A stretch of DNA of 7,698 bases from Pseudomonadota bacterium (GCA_023432995.1 JAEZES010000112.1:1-7698); one strand, 5' to 3'; counted from the first letter of the stretch, positions 1-6,243 are shown. Notes: a model not told the origin generated them from the letters alone. Numbers and translations: made by a program.

Positions 1-1
1 G

Positions 2-1165
2 TCCGACCCGATCGCCCGCGCGGCGCTGGCCAACCTCCACCGCCCCGGCGCGGCGACCGGCGCGCTGGTCACCGCGCTCGGCTTCGGGCTGGCCGCGTTC
101 GTCGTGCTCGCCGCGGTGCAGACCAGCCTCGACGGCAACATCCGCCGCAGCGTGCCGAGCCGCGCGCCCGATTATTTCGTGCTCGACATTCCGCGCGACC
201 GGCTGGCGGAGTTTCGCGCGATCGTCATCCAGCAGGCGTCCGGGGCGAAGATCGAGGCCGTGCCGACGCTGCGCGGCGCGATCCTGTCGTACGGGCCGCA
301 GGACCGGCCGACGGTGGTCGGCGAGCTCGACGAGCTGCCCGACGGCGCCTGGGCGCTGCGCGGCGAGCGCGGGCTGACTTATGCCGAGACCCTGCCCGAG
401 GGGAACTCGCTGGTCGCCGGCGAATGGTGGCCGGCCGGGTACTCCGGCGAGCCGCTGGTCTCGGTCGACGCCGACCTCGCGCGGGCGGCCGGGCTGCGGA
501 TCGGCGACTACCTGACGGTCGGCCTGCTCGGGGTCGAGCGGCGCGCGCGGATCGCCAACTTCCGCCGGATCGACTGGGAGAGCATGGGCTTCAACTACGT
601 GCTGGTGTTCTCGCCCAACGCCCTGCAGGACGCCCCGCACAACTTCGCCGCGACGGTCGAGCTGCCGCCGGGTCCCGCTGCCGGCGGCCTGCTGCGCGAT
701 CTCGTGCGCGGCTTCCCGTCGAGCTCGGTGATCGAGGTCGGCCCGCTGCTGACCCAGGCCCGGACGATCCTCGAGCAGGTCTCGCTGGCGATCCTCGCGG
801 CCGCTTCGGTGGCGGTGCTGGCGGGCATTGCCGTGCTGCTCGGGGCGATCGCCGCGGCTCGCGCGGCGCGGGTCTACGACACGGTGATCCTGCGCGTGCT
901 CGGCGCCAGCACGCGCCAGCTGCTGATGCTCCAGCTGGCCGAGTTCGGCCTGCTCGCCGCGGTCCTCGCGCTGGTCGCGCTCGCGCTCGGCGGGACGACC
1001 GCGTGGCTGGTCATCGTCCAGATGTTCGAGTTCGAATGGCTGCCCGACTGGCCGCGCGTGTTCGCGGTGCTCGGCGCCGGCATCGCGCTGGTGCTGGCGT
1101 TCGCGCTCGGGGCGTCGCTGCCGCTGCTGCGCGCGAAGCCGGCGGGAGTGCTGCGTTCGCTCTGA
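2..1165 (+). CDS. ABC transporter permease, FtsX/YbbP type (3' part only)
   Basis: The reading frame is open from base 2, so this is the last 387 residues of a longer protein. The start lies outside the window, and full-length members of this family run to roughly 800 residues. The visible part has one membrane helix (fragment residues about 20-41), a long extracytoplasmic stretch of about 215 residues, then three helices near 260-286, 313-338 and 352-375. The loop after the second helix reads RVYDTVILRVLGAS, the usual FtsX-domain signature, and an internal WESMGFNYVLVFSP segment is typical of the YbbP/COG3127 group. These inner-membrane permeases work with a LolD-like ATPase and are tentatively linked to lipid or lipoprotein handling; the substrate is not known. 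The partner ATPase is presumably upstream, out of view. The GTG at 104 is internal and should not be taken as the start. Confidence 0.9.
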   Translation, partial: SDPIARAALANLHRPGAATGALVTALGFGLAAFVVLAAVQTSLDGNIRRSVPSRAPDYFVLDIPRDRLAEFRAIVIQQASGAKIEAVPTLRGAILSYGPQDRPTVVGELDELPDGAWALRGERGLTYAETLPEGNSLVAGEWWPAGYSGEPLVSVDADLARAAGLRIGDYLTVGLLGVERRARIANFRRIDWESMGFNYVLVFSPNALQDAPHNFAATVELPPGPAAGGLLRDLVRGFPSSSVIEVGPLLTQARTILEQVSLAILAAASVAVLAGIAVLLGAIAAARAARVYDTVILRVLGASTRQLLMLQLAEFGLLAAVLALVALALGGTTAWLVIVQMFEFEWLPDWPRVFAVLGAGIALVLAFALGASLPLLRAKPAGVLRSL

Positions 1166-1177
1166 ACCCGCGCCCGC

Positions 1178-2056
1178 TCAGGCGAAGGCTGCGGCGGTCC
1201 CTTCGCCTGCAGCATTCGACAGCGTGCCGTGAATCACCGCCAGGAACGCGCAGTAGCAGACGTTGAACAGCGCGCTCATGACCAGCAGGCTGAGCAGGAA
1301 AAGCCCCATGCCGCCCAGCGCCGTCCCGACTCCCGGATCGGCCATTGCCGTCGGATCCCCGAGCGTCCTCAGCACACCGATCGACGGCAGCAACGCCAGG
1401 CCGCAGAGCACCGCGAGGATCAGCAGGAAGACCAGGGACGCGAGAAAGATCGTCAGCGCGTGCCCGCGGGTCAGGTGCCACGCGCGGGCGATGGCCGTGA
1501 ACGGGTTGCGCACGCCGTCCACCGCGACCACCGCGAACAGCGGGGACAGCCGGCAGCCGAGCCAGACCAGCACCGGCAGCAGCACGAGCGCAAGCAGGCC
1601 GGGACCCCCTTCCCCCATCGCCGAGAACGCCGCGCCGGCCGCGGCTGCGACCATCGCCACGGCGAAGTACGCGATCAGCAGCAAGGCCATCAGCAGCAGC
1701 AGCGCCGGCGCCGAGCGCCATCCCGAAGCGAGCGCCTCATTTACGGTCGTCTGCCTGACCGGCGAGGCCAGCGTGATCATCGACGCGTACTGCGCCATCG
1801 CGACCAGCAGGTAGCCGACGTAGAACAGGATCATGAACACGATCATGCCGCCGAGCGCCGCGAACGAGCCGCCCTCGGGCGCCTCGCCCGTTCCCATCGA
1901 GGCCAGCCCGGCGATGGCGGCTGTCCCGACGCCGAGCGTCAGCGCGAAGAACAGCACGATGGTGATCCCGAGAAAGAGCGCCCACAGCACCAGCAGCGAG
2001 CCCAGATTCTGCTTTACCGTCCGGAACGTGTCCGTGATGACCTGACCGACACCCAT
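1178..2056 (-). CDS. hypothetical six-helix integral membrane protein
   Basis: This is a 292-residue protein with about six hydrophobic segments (near 19-48, 68-95, 115-142, 150-180, 199-225 and 248-275). Between helices 4 and 5 it has a polar segment, NPFTAIARAWHLTRGH (184-199). That segment resembles the conserved 'A..rSw.LTrGh' loop of uncharacterised membrane proteins similar to the membrane domain of glycerophosphodiester phosphodiesterases. No catalytic domain is present. I chose ATG 2056 because AGGGGGG sits eight bases before it and the predicted N-terminus (MGVGQVITDTF) is amphipathic and leads into helix 1. A longer reading from 2110 would add an Arg-rich stretch with no good ribosome site. 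The gene sits just beyond the terminator that ends grxD, so it probably has its own promoter in 2057-2131. It converges on the ABC permease gene. Its function is unknown. Confidence 0.85.
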   Translation of the reverse strand: MGVGQVITDTFRTVKQNLGSLLVLWALFLGITIVLFFALTLGVGTAAIAGLASMGTGEAPEGGSFAALGGMIVFMILFYVGYLLVAMAQYASMITLASPVRQTTVNEALASGWRSAPALLLLMALLLIAYFAVAMVAAAAGAAFSAMGEGGPGLLALVLLPVLVWLGCRLSPLFAVVAVDGVRNPFTAIARAWHLTRGHALTIFLASLVFLLILAVLCGLALLPSIGVLRTLGDPTAMADPGVGTALGGMGLFLLSLLVMSALFNVCYCAFLAVIHGTLSNAAGEGTAAAFA

Positions 2057-2131
2057 GGTCCATCCCCCCTGTCGCCGGCATCGTCCGCGCCGGGAACGGC
2101 AAGGGATCACGAATCGCTCGTCGCGACAAAC

Positions 2132-2154
2132 AAAAAGGGGGCCGAGCGGCCCCC
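2132..2154 (-). terminator. rho-independent terminator after grxD
   Basis: Read on the minus strand this is GGGGGCC, loop GCTC, GGCCCCC, then TTTTTG. It is a perfect 7-bp all-GC stem with a run of five T. It begins 22 bases past the grxD stop codon, so it should end the leuD-zeta-bolA-grxD transcript and isolate the membrane-protein gene that follows. Confidence 0.9.
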
Positions 2155-2176
2155 TATCGGTCGCCGGAGGAAGCGG

Positions 2177-2506
2177 TCAGCTGGCCTTGGCGACCTGCTG
2201 CTCGTCGAGCAGCTGCTGCAGTTCGCCGGCCTGGTACATCTCCATCATGATGTCGCTGCCGCCGACGAACTCGCCCTTGACGTAGAGCTGCGGGATCGTC
2301 GGCCAGTCGGAGAACGCCTTGATGCCCTGGCGGATGTCCATGTCCTGCAGCACGTCGACGCTCTCGTAGGCGACGCCGCAATGGTCGAGGATCGCCACCG
2401 CGCGGCTCGAGAAGCCGCACTGCGGGAACAGCGGCGTGCCCTTCATGAACAACACCACGTCGTTGTTGCTGACGATCTGGGAAATACGCTCGTGGGTGTC
2501 GGACAT
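2177..2506 (-). CDS. grxD: monothiol CGFS glutaredoxin (Grx4/GrxD)
   Basis: This is a 109-residue single-domain glutaredoxin, the usual length for bacterial GrxD. It carries the CGFS active site (Cys30-Ser33) preceded by MKGTP (21-25), where Lys22 contacts glutathione. It also has the cis-proline segment WPTIPQLYV (68-76) and the GGSD glutathione-binding turn (82-85). CGFS glutaredoxins hold a bridging [2Fe-2S] cluster with glutathione, pass clusters to target proteins, and pair with BolA proteins to form a mixed [2Fe-2S] complex in the cytoplasm. bolA lies directly upstream, 29 bases away, as expected for a functional pair. The ATG at 2506 gives the standard N-terminus; the ribosome site is weak. 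It is the last gene of the array and is followed by the terminator at 2132-2154. Confidence 0.97.
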   Translation of the reverse strand: MSDTHERISQIVSNNDVVLFMKGTPLFPQCGFSSRAVAILDHCGVAYESVDVLQDMDIRQGIKAFSDWPTIPQLYVKGEFVGGSDIMMEMYQAGELQQLLDEQQVAKAS

Positions 2507-2535
2507 CGGGTTAAGCCTGCTGATGGGGGTGGGGA

Positions 2536-2769
2536 TCAGTTGGGAACGGCGGTGACCAGTTGCAAGGCGTGGAGCTCACCGCCCATCCGGCCGCCGAGCG
2601 CGTCGTAGACCAGCTTGTGCTGCTGCACGCGGTTCTTGCCGGCGAAGGCGGCCGAGACCACGCGGGCGCGGTAGTGATCGCCGTCGTCGACCAGCGCCTC
2701 GATCTCGACCTCGGCGTCGGGCAACGCGGCCCTGATCAGCGCTTCGATCTCGGCGGCGGGCATGGCCAT
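2536..2769 (-). CDS. bolA: BolA/IbaG-family protein
   Basis: This is a 77-residue protein with the compact BolA fold (short class II KH-like). The conserved regions are GDHYRARVVS (30-39, His32), the helix QQHKLVYDAL (49-58, His51) and the C-terminal ELHALQLVT (65-73, His67). The C-terminal His is the residue usually cited as a cluster ligand in BolA-glutaredoxin complexes. The short length and grxD neighbour fit the IbaG/BolA2 type that acts in Fe-S trafficking more than the longer E. coli BolA morphogene type. I chose ATG 2769 because AGGA lies nine bases before it. A second ATG at 2763 is possible but its spacing is long, and the frame extended to 2865 runs into the preceding gene. It begins 11 bases after the zeta-subunit stop, so the two are surely co-transcribed. 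Confidence 0.95.
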   Translation of the reverse strand: MAMPAAEIEALIRAALPDAEVEIEALVDDGDHYRARVVSAAFAGKNRVQQHKLVYDALGGRMGGELHALQLVTAVPN

Positions 2770-2780
2770 CGCTCGAGGTC

Positions 2781-3104
2781 CTAGATGCCCGCCATCAGCT
2801 GGCGCTTGGCCTCGACCATCTTCTCCTCGACCGCGGCGCGGACCCCGGCCTCGTCGATGTCGCACCCGGCGGCGGTCAGATCGCCGAGGACCTTGCGGAT
2901 CACGTCCTCGTCGCCGGCTTCCTCGAAATCGGACTGGATGACTTCCTTGGCGTAGACCTGCGCTTCCTCGGCGGTCAGCCCCATTTTCTCGGCGGCCCAG
3001 CCGGCGAGCAGGCGGTTGCGGCGGGCGGCGACGCGGAACGCGGTGTCGGCGTCCATCGCGAACTTGGCTTCCTCGGCACGCTTGCGATCATTGAAGTCGG
3101 TCAT
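2781..3104 (-). CDS. F1-ATPase inhibitor subunit zeta (DUF1476 family)
   Basis: This is a soluble, mostly helical protein of 107 residues, the usual length for the alphaproteobacterial zeta family (formerly DUF1476). The N-terminus FNDRKRAEEAKFAMD (4-18) is the characteristic charged helix. It is followed by AARRNRLLAGWAAEKMGL (26-43) and an acidic centre around DFEEAGDEDV. In Paracoccus denitrificans the zeta subunit binds F1 through its N-terminal part and blocks ATP hydrolysis, much as mitochondrial IF1 does. That role is taken from the family, not shown here. The ATG at 3104 matches the family start and has AAGGGAA upstream; the frame extended to 3140 adds an unlikely Cys-containing leader. 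It lies 51 bases after leuD and 11 before bolA. It may have its own promoter in the leuD gap, but I could not identify one. Confidence 0.93.
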   Translation of the reverse strand: MTDFNDRKRAEEAKFAMDADTAFRVAARRNRLLAGWAAEKMGLTAEEAQVYAKEVIQSDFEEAGDEDVIRKVLGDLTAAGCDIDEAGVRAAVEEKMVEAKRQLMAGI

Positions 3105-3155
3105 CGTCAGGCATTCCCTTGAATCGGTTTCGCAGCTCAATAGCGCCCCGTCTCG

Positions 3156-3758
3156 TCAGGCGGCAATCCCGGTGCCGCGCGCGACCCAGGGGCGCGTCGC
3201 CGACATGCGTTGCTCGTACTCGGTGATCGCCTCGCTGCGCTGCAGCGTCAGCGCCACTTCGTCGAGGCCGCCCTGCAGGCAATATTTGCGGAACGGGTCG
3301 ATCTCGAACGTGAAGCGGTCCTGGAACGGCGTGGTCACCGTCTGGTGCTCGAGGTCGATCGAGATCGGGTCGGTCTCGGCCACTTCCAGCAGCCGGTCGA
3401 CCTGTTCCTGCGGCAGCGCCACGGTGAGGATGCCGTTCTTGAACGCGTTGCCGGAGAAGATGTCGGAGAAGCTCGGCGCGATCACCGCCTTCACCCCCAT
3501 GTCGAGCAGCGCCCAGGCGGCGTGCTCGCGGCTCGAGCCGCAGCCGAAGTTGTCGCCCGCGATGAGGATCGGCGCGCCCTTGAACTCGGGCCGGTCGAAC
3601 ACGTTGTCGGGATCGGCGCGCAACGCCTCGAACGCGCCGCGGCCGAGCCCCTCGCGCGTCACGGTCTTGAGCCAGCGCGCGGGGATGATGATGTCGGTGT
3701 CGGCGTTCTTGAGGCCGAACGGGATCGCCCGGCCCTCGACCCGGTCGACGGGCTCCAT
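3156..3758 (-). CDS. leuD: 3-isopropylmalate dehydratase small subunit
   Basis: This is a 200-residue protein, full length for LeuD. It has the swivel-domain signatures NADTDIIIPAR (18-28) and GDNFGCGSSREHAAWAL (68-84), followed by the SFSDIFSGNAFKNG segment (96-109) that shapes the substrate pocket. With LeuC it forms isopropylmalate isomerase, which converts 2-isopropylmalate to 3-isopropylmalate in leucine synthesis in the cytoplasm. The small subunit provides substrate-recognition residues and does not carry the cluster. Its ATG overlaps the stop codon of the small membrane protein upstream by one base (TGATG), so its translation is probably coupled to that gene. Unlike the common leuCD pairing, leuC is about 980 bases away with two other genes between. 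Confidence 0.97.
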   Translation of the reverse strand: MEPVDRVEGRAIPFGLKNADTDIIIPARWLKTVTREGLGRGAFEALRADPDNVFDRPEFKGAPILIAGDNFGCGSSREHAAWALLDMGVKAVIAPSFSDIFSGNAFKNGILTVALPQEQVDRLLEVAETDPISIDLEHQTVTTPFQDRFTFEIDPFRKYCLQGGLDEVALTLQRSEAITEYEQRMSATRPWVARGTGIAA

Positions 3759-3922
3759 CAGTCGGTCTCCGGCGGCTCGCCGCTCGGGATCGGGCCCGGC
3801 TGGGTCGGCTTGTTCTTCTTGTCCTTGCGCCGGTTGACGTAGAGCAGGGCGGCGGCGACGGCCGCCGAGCCGATCGCGCCGGCGATCGCGGCCTTGCCGG
3901 TATTGCTGAGGCGTTTGGTCAT
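3758..3922 (-). CDS. 54-residue single-span membrane protein, unknown function
   Basis: This is a short gene with good support. GAGGAAG sits just before its ATG, and its stop codon overlaps the leuD start as TGATG. The protein has a basic N-terminus (MTKRLSNTGK), one hydrophobic helix (about 11-29), a strongly basic cluster after it (RRKDKKNK, 31-38) and a Pro-rich acidic tail ending PPETD. The charges on both sides of the helix leave topology uncertain, but the dense Lys/Arg cluster favours a cytoplasmic C-terminus. I recognise no domain. The tight coupling to leuD suggests the two are made in fixed ratio, but nothing in the protein resembles an isomerase subunit. Any annotation naming it after leuD would be by position only. 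Confidence 0.82.
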   Translation of the reverse strand: MTKRLSNTGKAAIAGAIGSAAVAAALLYVNRRKDKKNKPTQPGPIPSGEPPETD

Positions 3923-3950
3923 GTCTTCCTCAATGGGGAGCCGGGCGCGT

Positions 3951-4439
3951 TCAGGCAAGGAATTCGCGCAATCGGCCCCACAGCTTTTCCTTTTCGGCGA
4001 GCGGCATCGCGGCATGGGCGGGGCTGGACGAGGGGAGGGGGACCAGGGCGAGGCTCGTGTGGGCGAGTTGCGGCATGCCGATCCGGGCCGAGGTCTTGCC
4101 GTTGAATCCGACCGCGCGCAGCTCGGGCAGCGAAGCGGCGAGATCGGACAGCGGGTTGTGCTCGGCCTCGCGGATCGAGGCATCGAGGCTGCCGGTGCGG
4201 TGCGCCGAGGCGACGGTATCCCACAGTCCTACCTTGGCTGCGAGCAGAGCCTCGAGACGGTCTTCGTAGTCGAGCGGCCCCAGCTCGGTGCCGATGACTG
4301 TGCCGATCAGGTGCCAGAAGCGGTTTTGCGGGTGGGCGTAGTAGCGCTGCGCGGCGAGCGACTTCTCGCCCGGCAGGCTGCCGAGGACGAGCACGCGCGT
4401 GTCGGGCGCGGCGACTGGCGGGAACGACGCTTTCCGCAC
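3951..4439 (-). CDS. hypoxanthine-DNA glycosylase (uracil-DNA glycosylase family 6)
   Basis: This is a 162-residue protein of the uracil-DNA glycosylase superfamily. The N-terminal SFPPV (5-9) and LVLGSLPGEKSL (17-28) are followed by YYAHPQNRFW (33-42). Asn39 in that segment sits where family-6 enzymes such as Methanosarcina barkeri HDG have their catalytic Asn. GFNGKTS (111-117) and LPSSSPA (135-141) correspond to the second conserved motifs. Family 6 removes hypoxanthine (deaminated adenine) from DNA and has little or no uracil activity; the substrate is inferred from the motifs. The start is GTG at 4439, since an in-frame TAG lies two codons upstream and the conserved SFPPV starts at residue 5. 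The ribosome site is poor, so expression may be low. The gene lies between leuC and leuD, 28 bases before the small membrane protein. Confidence 0.9.
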   Translation of the reverse strand: MRKASFPPVAAPDTRVLVLGSLPGEKSLAAQRYYAHPQNRFWHLIGTVIGTELGPLDYEDRLEALLAAKVGLWDTVASAHRTGSLDASIREAEHNPLSDLAASLPELRAVGFNGKTSARIGMPQLAHTSLALVPLPSSSPAHAAMPLAEKEKLWGRLREFLA

Positions 4440-4476
4440 CGGCTACTTGGTGGTCGGCGGTTGTGACGGATTGTGC

Positions 4477-4500
4477 ACGCGAAGACGCGAAGACGCGAAA
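4477..4500. repeat. three tandem copies of ACGCGAAG
   Basis: The 8-base unit ACGCGAAG occurs three times in a row, the last copy ending in A instead of G. It lies in the spacer between leuC and the glycosylase gene, 26 bases from the foldback element. It has no coding signature of its own. From memory, similar CGCGAAGA-type tandems recur in intergenic DNA of sphingomonads; that should be checked by search. Confidence 0.75.
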
Positions 4501-4525
4501 GTCACCGTTCTCTCCCGATTCTCCC

Positions 4526-4677
4526 GTCACCCTGAACTTGTTTCAGGGCCCATTTCTCCTCACGCTCTGAGCCTTCGTTCAATCGCGGCGCTGTCCGCAA
4601 GGTTGCCGGCAGCCCTGCTTCAGCGCGATCGCTCGGCGCGTGCGGCACGATGGGCCCAGAAACAAGTTCAGGGTGAC
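4526..4677. repeat. foldback (REP/MITE-like) intergenic repeat element
   Basis: Two 28-base arms, 4526-4553 and 4650-4677, are inverted copies with one mismatch. Each runs GTCACCCTGAACTTG... to ...GGGCCCAT on its own strand. The left arm also holds a perfect local palindrome, CCCTGAA-CTTGT-TTCAGGG. Complementarity continues inward at equal offset: CACGCTCTGAGC (4561-4572) against the inverted CACGCGCCGAGC (10 of 12 match), then ATCGCGGCGCTG (4582-4593) against CAGCGCGAT (4621-4629). The whole 152 bases can therefore fold into one long hairpin with a central loop. There is no transposase frame inside. A CCCTGAA/TTCAGGG repeat like this is, from memory, widespread between genes in Sphingomonadales. 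It lies 59 bases after leuC and could weaken or end the leuC transcript. Confidence 0.88.
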
Positions 4678-4736
4678 AAGGCGGGGAGTGGGGAGCGGGC
4701 AAGATCGGGTGGCCGAGAAGGCGCGTGTCTGACGGT

Positions 4737-6167
4737 TCAGACCAATTCCCGCACGTCGGTCAGCTTGCCGGTCACCGCCGCCGCCGCGGCCATCGCCGGG
4801 CTGACGAGGTGCGTCCGCGCGCCCGGGCCCTGCCTTCCTACGAAGTTGCGGTTGCTGGTCGAGGCGCAGCGCTCGCCGGGAGGGACCTTGTCGGGGTTCA
4901 TGCCGAGGCACGCCGAGCAGCCGGGCTCGCGCCACTCGAGGCCGGCGTCGGTGAACACCTTGTCGAGCCCCTCGGCTTCGGCCTGTTCCTTGACGAGACC
5001 CGAGCCGGGAACGACGATCGCCCACTTGACGTTCGGGGCCTTGCGCCGGCCCCGGAGCACCGCGGCTGCCGCGCGCAGGTCCTCGATGCGGCTGTTGGTG
5101 CACGAGCCGATGAACACGTTCTGCACCTCCACCTCGGCCATCCGCTGGCCCGGCTCGAGGCCCATGTAGTCGAGGCTGGCGCGCGCGGCCTTCTGCTTCG
5201 AGGGGTCGGCGAAGCTTGCCGGGTCCGGCACCACGCCGCCGATCGCCACCGTGTCCTCGGGGCTGGTGCCCCAGGTCACGGTCGGCTCCACCTTGCTCGC
5301 ATCGATCACCACCGACTTGTCGAACGTCGCGCCCTCGTCGGTCTTGAGCGTCCGCCAATAAGCGACGGCGCGGTCCCATTCCTCCCCCTTCGGCGCGAAC
5401 GGGCGGCCTTTGAGGTAGGCGAAGGTCGTCTCGTCGGGCGCGATCAGGCCGACGCGCGCGCCGCCCTCGATGCTCATGTTGCACACCGTCAGGCGGCTCT
5501 CGATGCTCATGTCCTCGAACACCTTGCCGCGGTACTCGATCGCGTGGCCGGTGCCGCCGGCGGTGCCGATGACCCCGGTGATGTGCAGGATCAGGTCCTT
5601 GGCGGTGACGCCCGGGCCGAGCTCGCCCTCGACCCGCACTTCCATCGTCTTCCACGAGCGCAGCAGCAGCGTCTGCGTCGCCAGCACGTGCTCGACTTCG
5701 CTCGTGCCGATGCCGAAGGCGAGCGCGCCGAGCGCGCCGTGGGCGGCGGTGTGGCTGTCGCCGCAGACCAGCGTCGTGCCGGGAAGGGTGAAGCCCTGCT
5801 CGGGGCCGACGACGTGGACGATGCCCTGGTCGCGGCTGGTCGCGTCGAAGTAACGCACGCCGAACTCGGGCGCGTTGCGCTCGAGCGCGGCGAGCTGGTC
5901 GCGGCTCTCGGGATCGGCGATCGGCACGCGGTTGCCGGCGGCGTCGATCCGCGCCGTGGTCGGCAGGTTGTGGTCGGGCACCGCCAGCGTCAGTTCGGGG
6001 TGACGCACCTTGCGGCCGCTCATCCGCAGCGCTTCGAACGCCTGCGGGCTGGTCACCTCGTGCACCAGGTGGCGGTCGATGAAGACCAGGCAGGTGCCGT
6101 CGTCACGCCGTTCGATGACGTGCTCGTCCCAGATCTTCTCGTAAAGCGTGCGCGGTTTGCTGGCCAT
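4737..6167 (-). CDS. leuC: 3-isopropylmalate dehydratase large subunit
   Basis: This is a 476-residue protein, full length for bacterial LeuC of the aconitase superfamily. It opens with RTLYEKIWDEHVI (6-18), then VPDHNLPTT (63-71) and CGDSHTAAHGALGALAFGIGTSEVEHV (135-161). The three [4Fe-4S] ligands are Cys356 in GSCTNSR and Cys417/Cys420 in GCSAC, with spacing almost identical to E. coli LeuC. The C-terminus has the usual STSNRNFVGRQG and SPAMAAAAAVTGKLTD segments. With LeuD it isomerises 2-isopropylmalate in leucine synthesis. I chose ATG 6167, which gives the family N-terminus; the frame could open three codons earlier at a GTG (6176). The ribosome site is weak at both. It is divergent from crtZ, and leuD lies beyond a repeat-bearing spacer and two genes. 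Confidence 0.97.
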   Translation of the reverse strand: MASKPRTLYEKIWDEHVIERRDDGTCLVFIDRHLVHEVTSPQAFEALRMSGRKVRHPELTLAVPDHNLPTTARIDAAGNRVPIADPESRDQLAALERNAPEFGVRYFDATSRDQGIVHVVGPEQGFTLPGTTLVCGDSHTAAHGALGALAFGIGTSEVEHVLATQTLLLRSWKTMEVRVEGELGPGVTAKDLILHITGVIGTAGGTGHAIEYRGKVFEDMSIESRLTVCNMSIEGGARVGLIAPDETTFAYLKGRPFAPKGEEWDRAVAYWRTLKTDEGATFDKSVVIDASKVEPTVTWGTSPEDTVAIGGVVPDPASFADPSKQKAARASLDYMGLEPGQRMAEVEVQNVFIGSCTNSRIEDLRAAAAVLRGRRKAPNVKWAIVVPGSGLVKEQAEAEGLDKVFTDAGLEWREPGCSACLGMNPDKVPPGERCASTSNRNFVGRQGPGARTHLVSPAMAAAAAVTGKLTDVRELV

Positions 6168-6243
6168 GCGGGGCACTTACGCGCGCCGCGCTACATTTCA
6201 AGCGGGGCTGTCTTTGCCCCGGAGAAGCGCCTATTTAGGCGGC
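6168..6243. promoter_or_regulatory. divergent leuC/crtZ intergenic region with two hairpins
   Basis: This 76-base gap must hold the start signals of leuC (-) and crtZ (+). It contains two inverted repeats. One is GGGGC-7 nt-GCCCC at 6204-6208/6216-6220. The other is the 12-base palindrome GCCTATTTAGGC at 6229-6240, which ends three bases before the crtZ ATG and overlaps its likely ribosome site (TAGGCGG). I could not assign convincing -35/-10 boxes on either strand. Confidence 0.45.

Noticed and set aside
1229..2608. Long plus-strand frame (459 codons) across the membrane protein and grxD
   Set aside because: Its translation is rich in Arg, Gln and His with no domain, and it is antisense to two well-supported genes. 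It is a by-product of high GC.
4526..4677. Foldback repeat as a simple rho-independent terminator for leuC
   Set aside because: There is no T-run after the stem on the leuC strand, and the arms lie almost 100 bases apart. It may still reduce read-through, but the canonical form is absent.
4477..4677. CRISPR array
   Set aside because: The three 8-base copies are contiguous with no spacers, and the two 28-base arms are inverted, not direct. No cas gene is nearby.
4399..5169. Plus-strand frame through the leuC-glycosylase spacer
   Set aside because: It reads through the foldback repeat (giving peptides such as HPELVSGPI and KQVQGD that arise from the repeat itself) and continues antisense to leuC.
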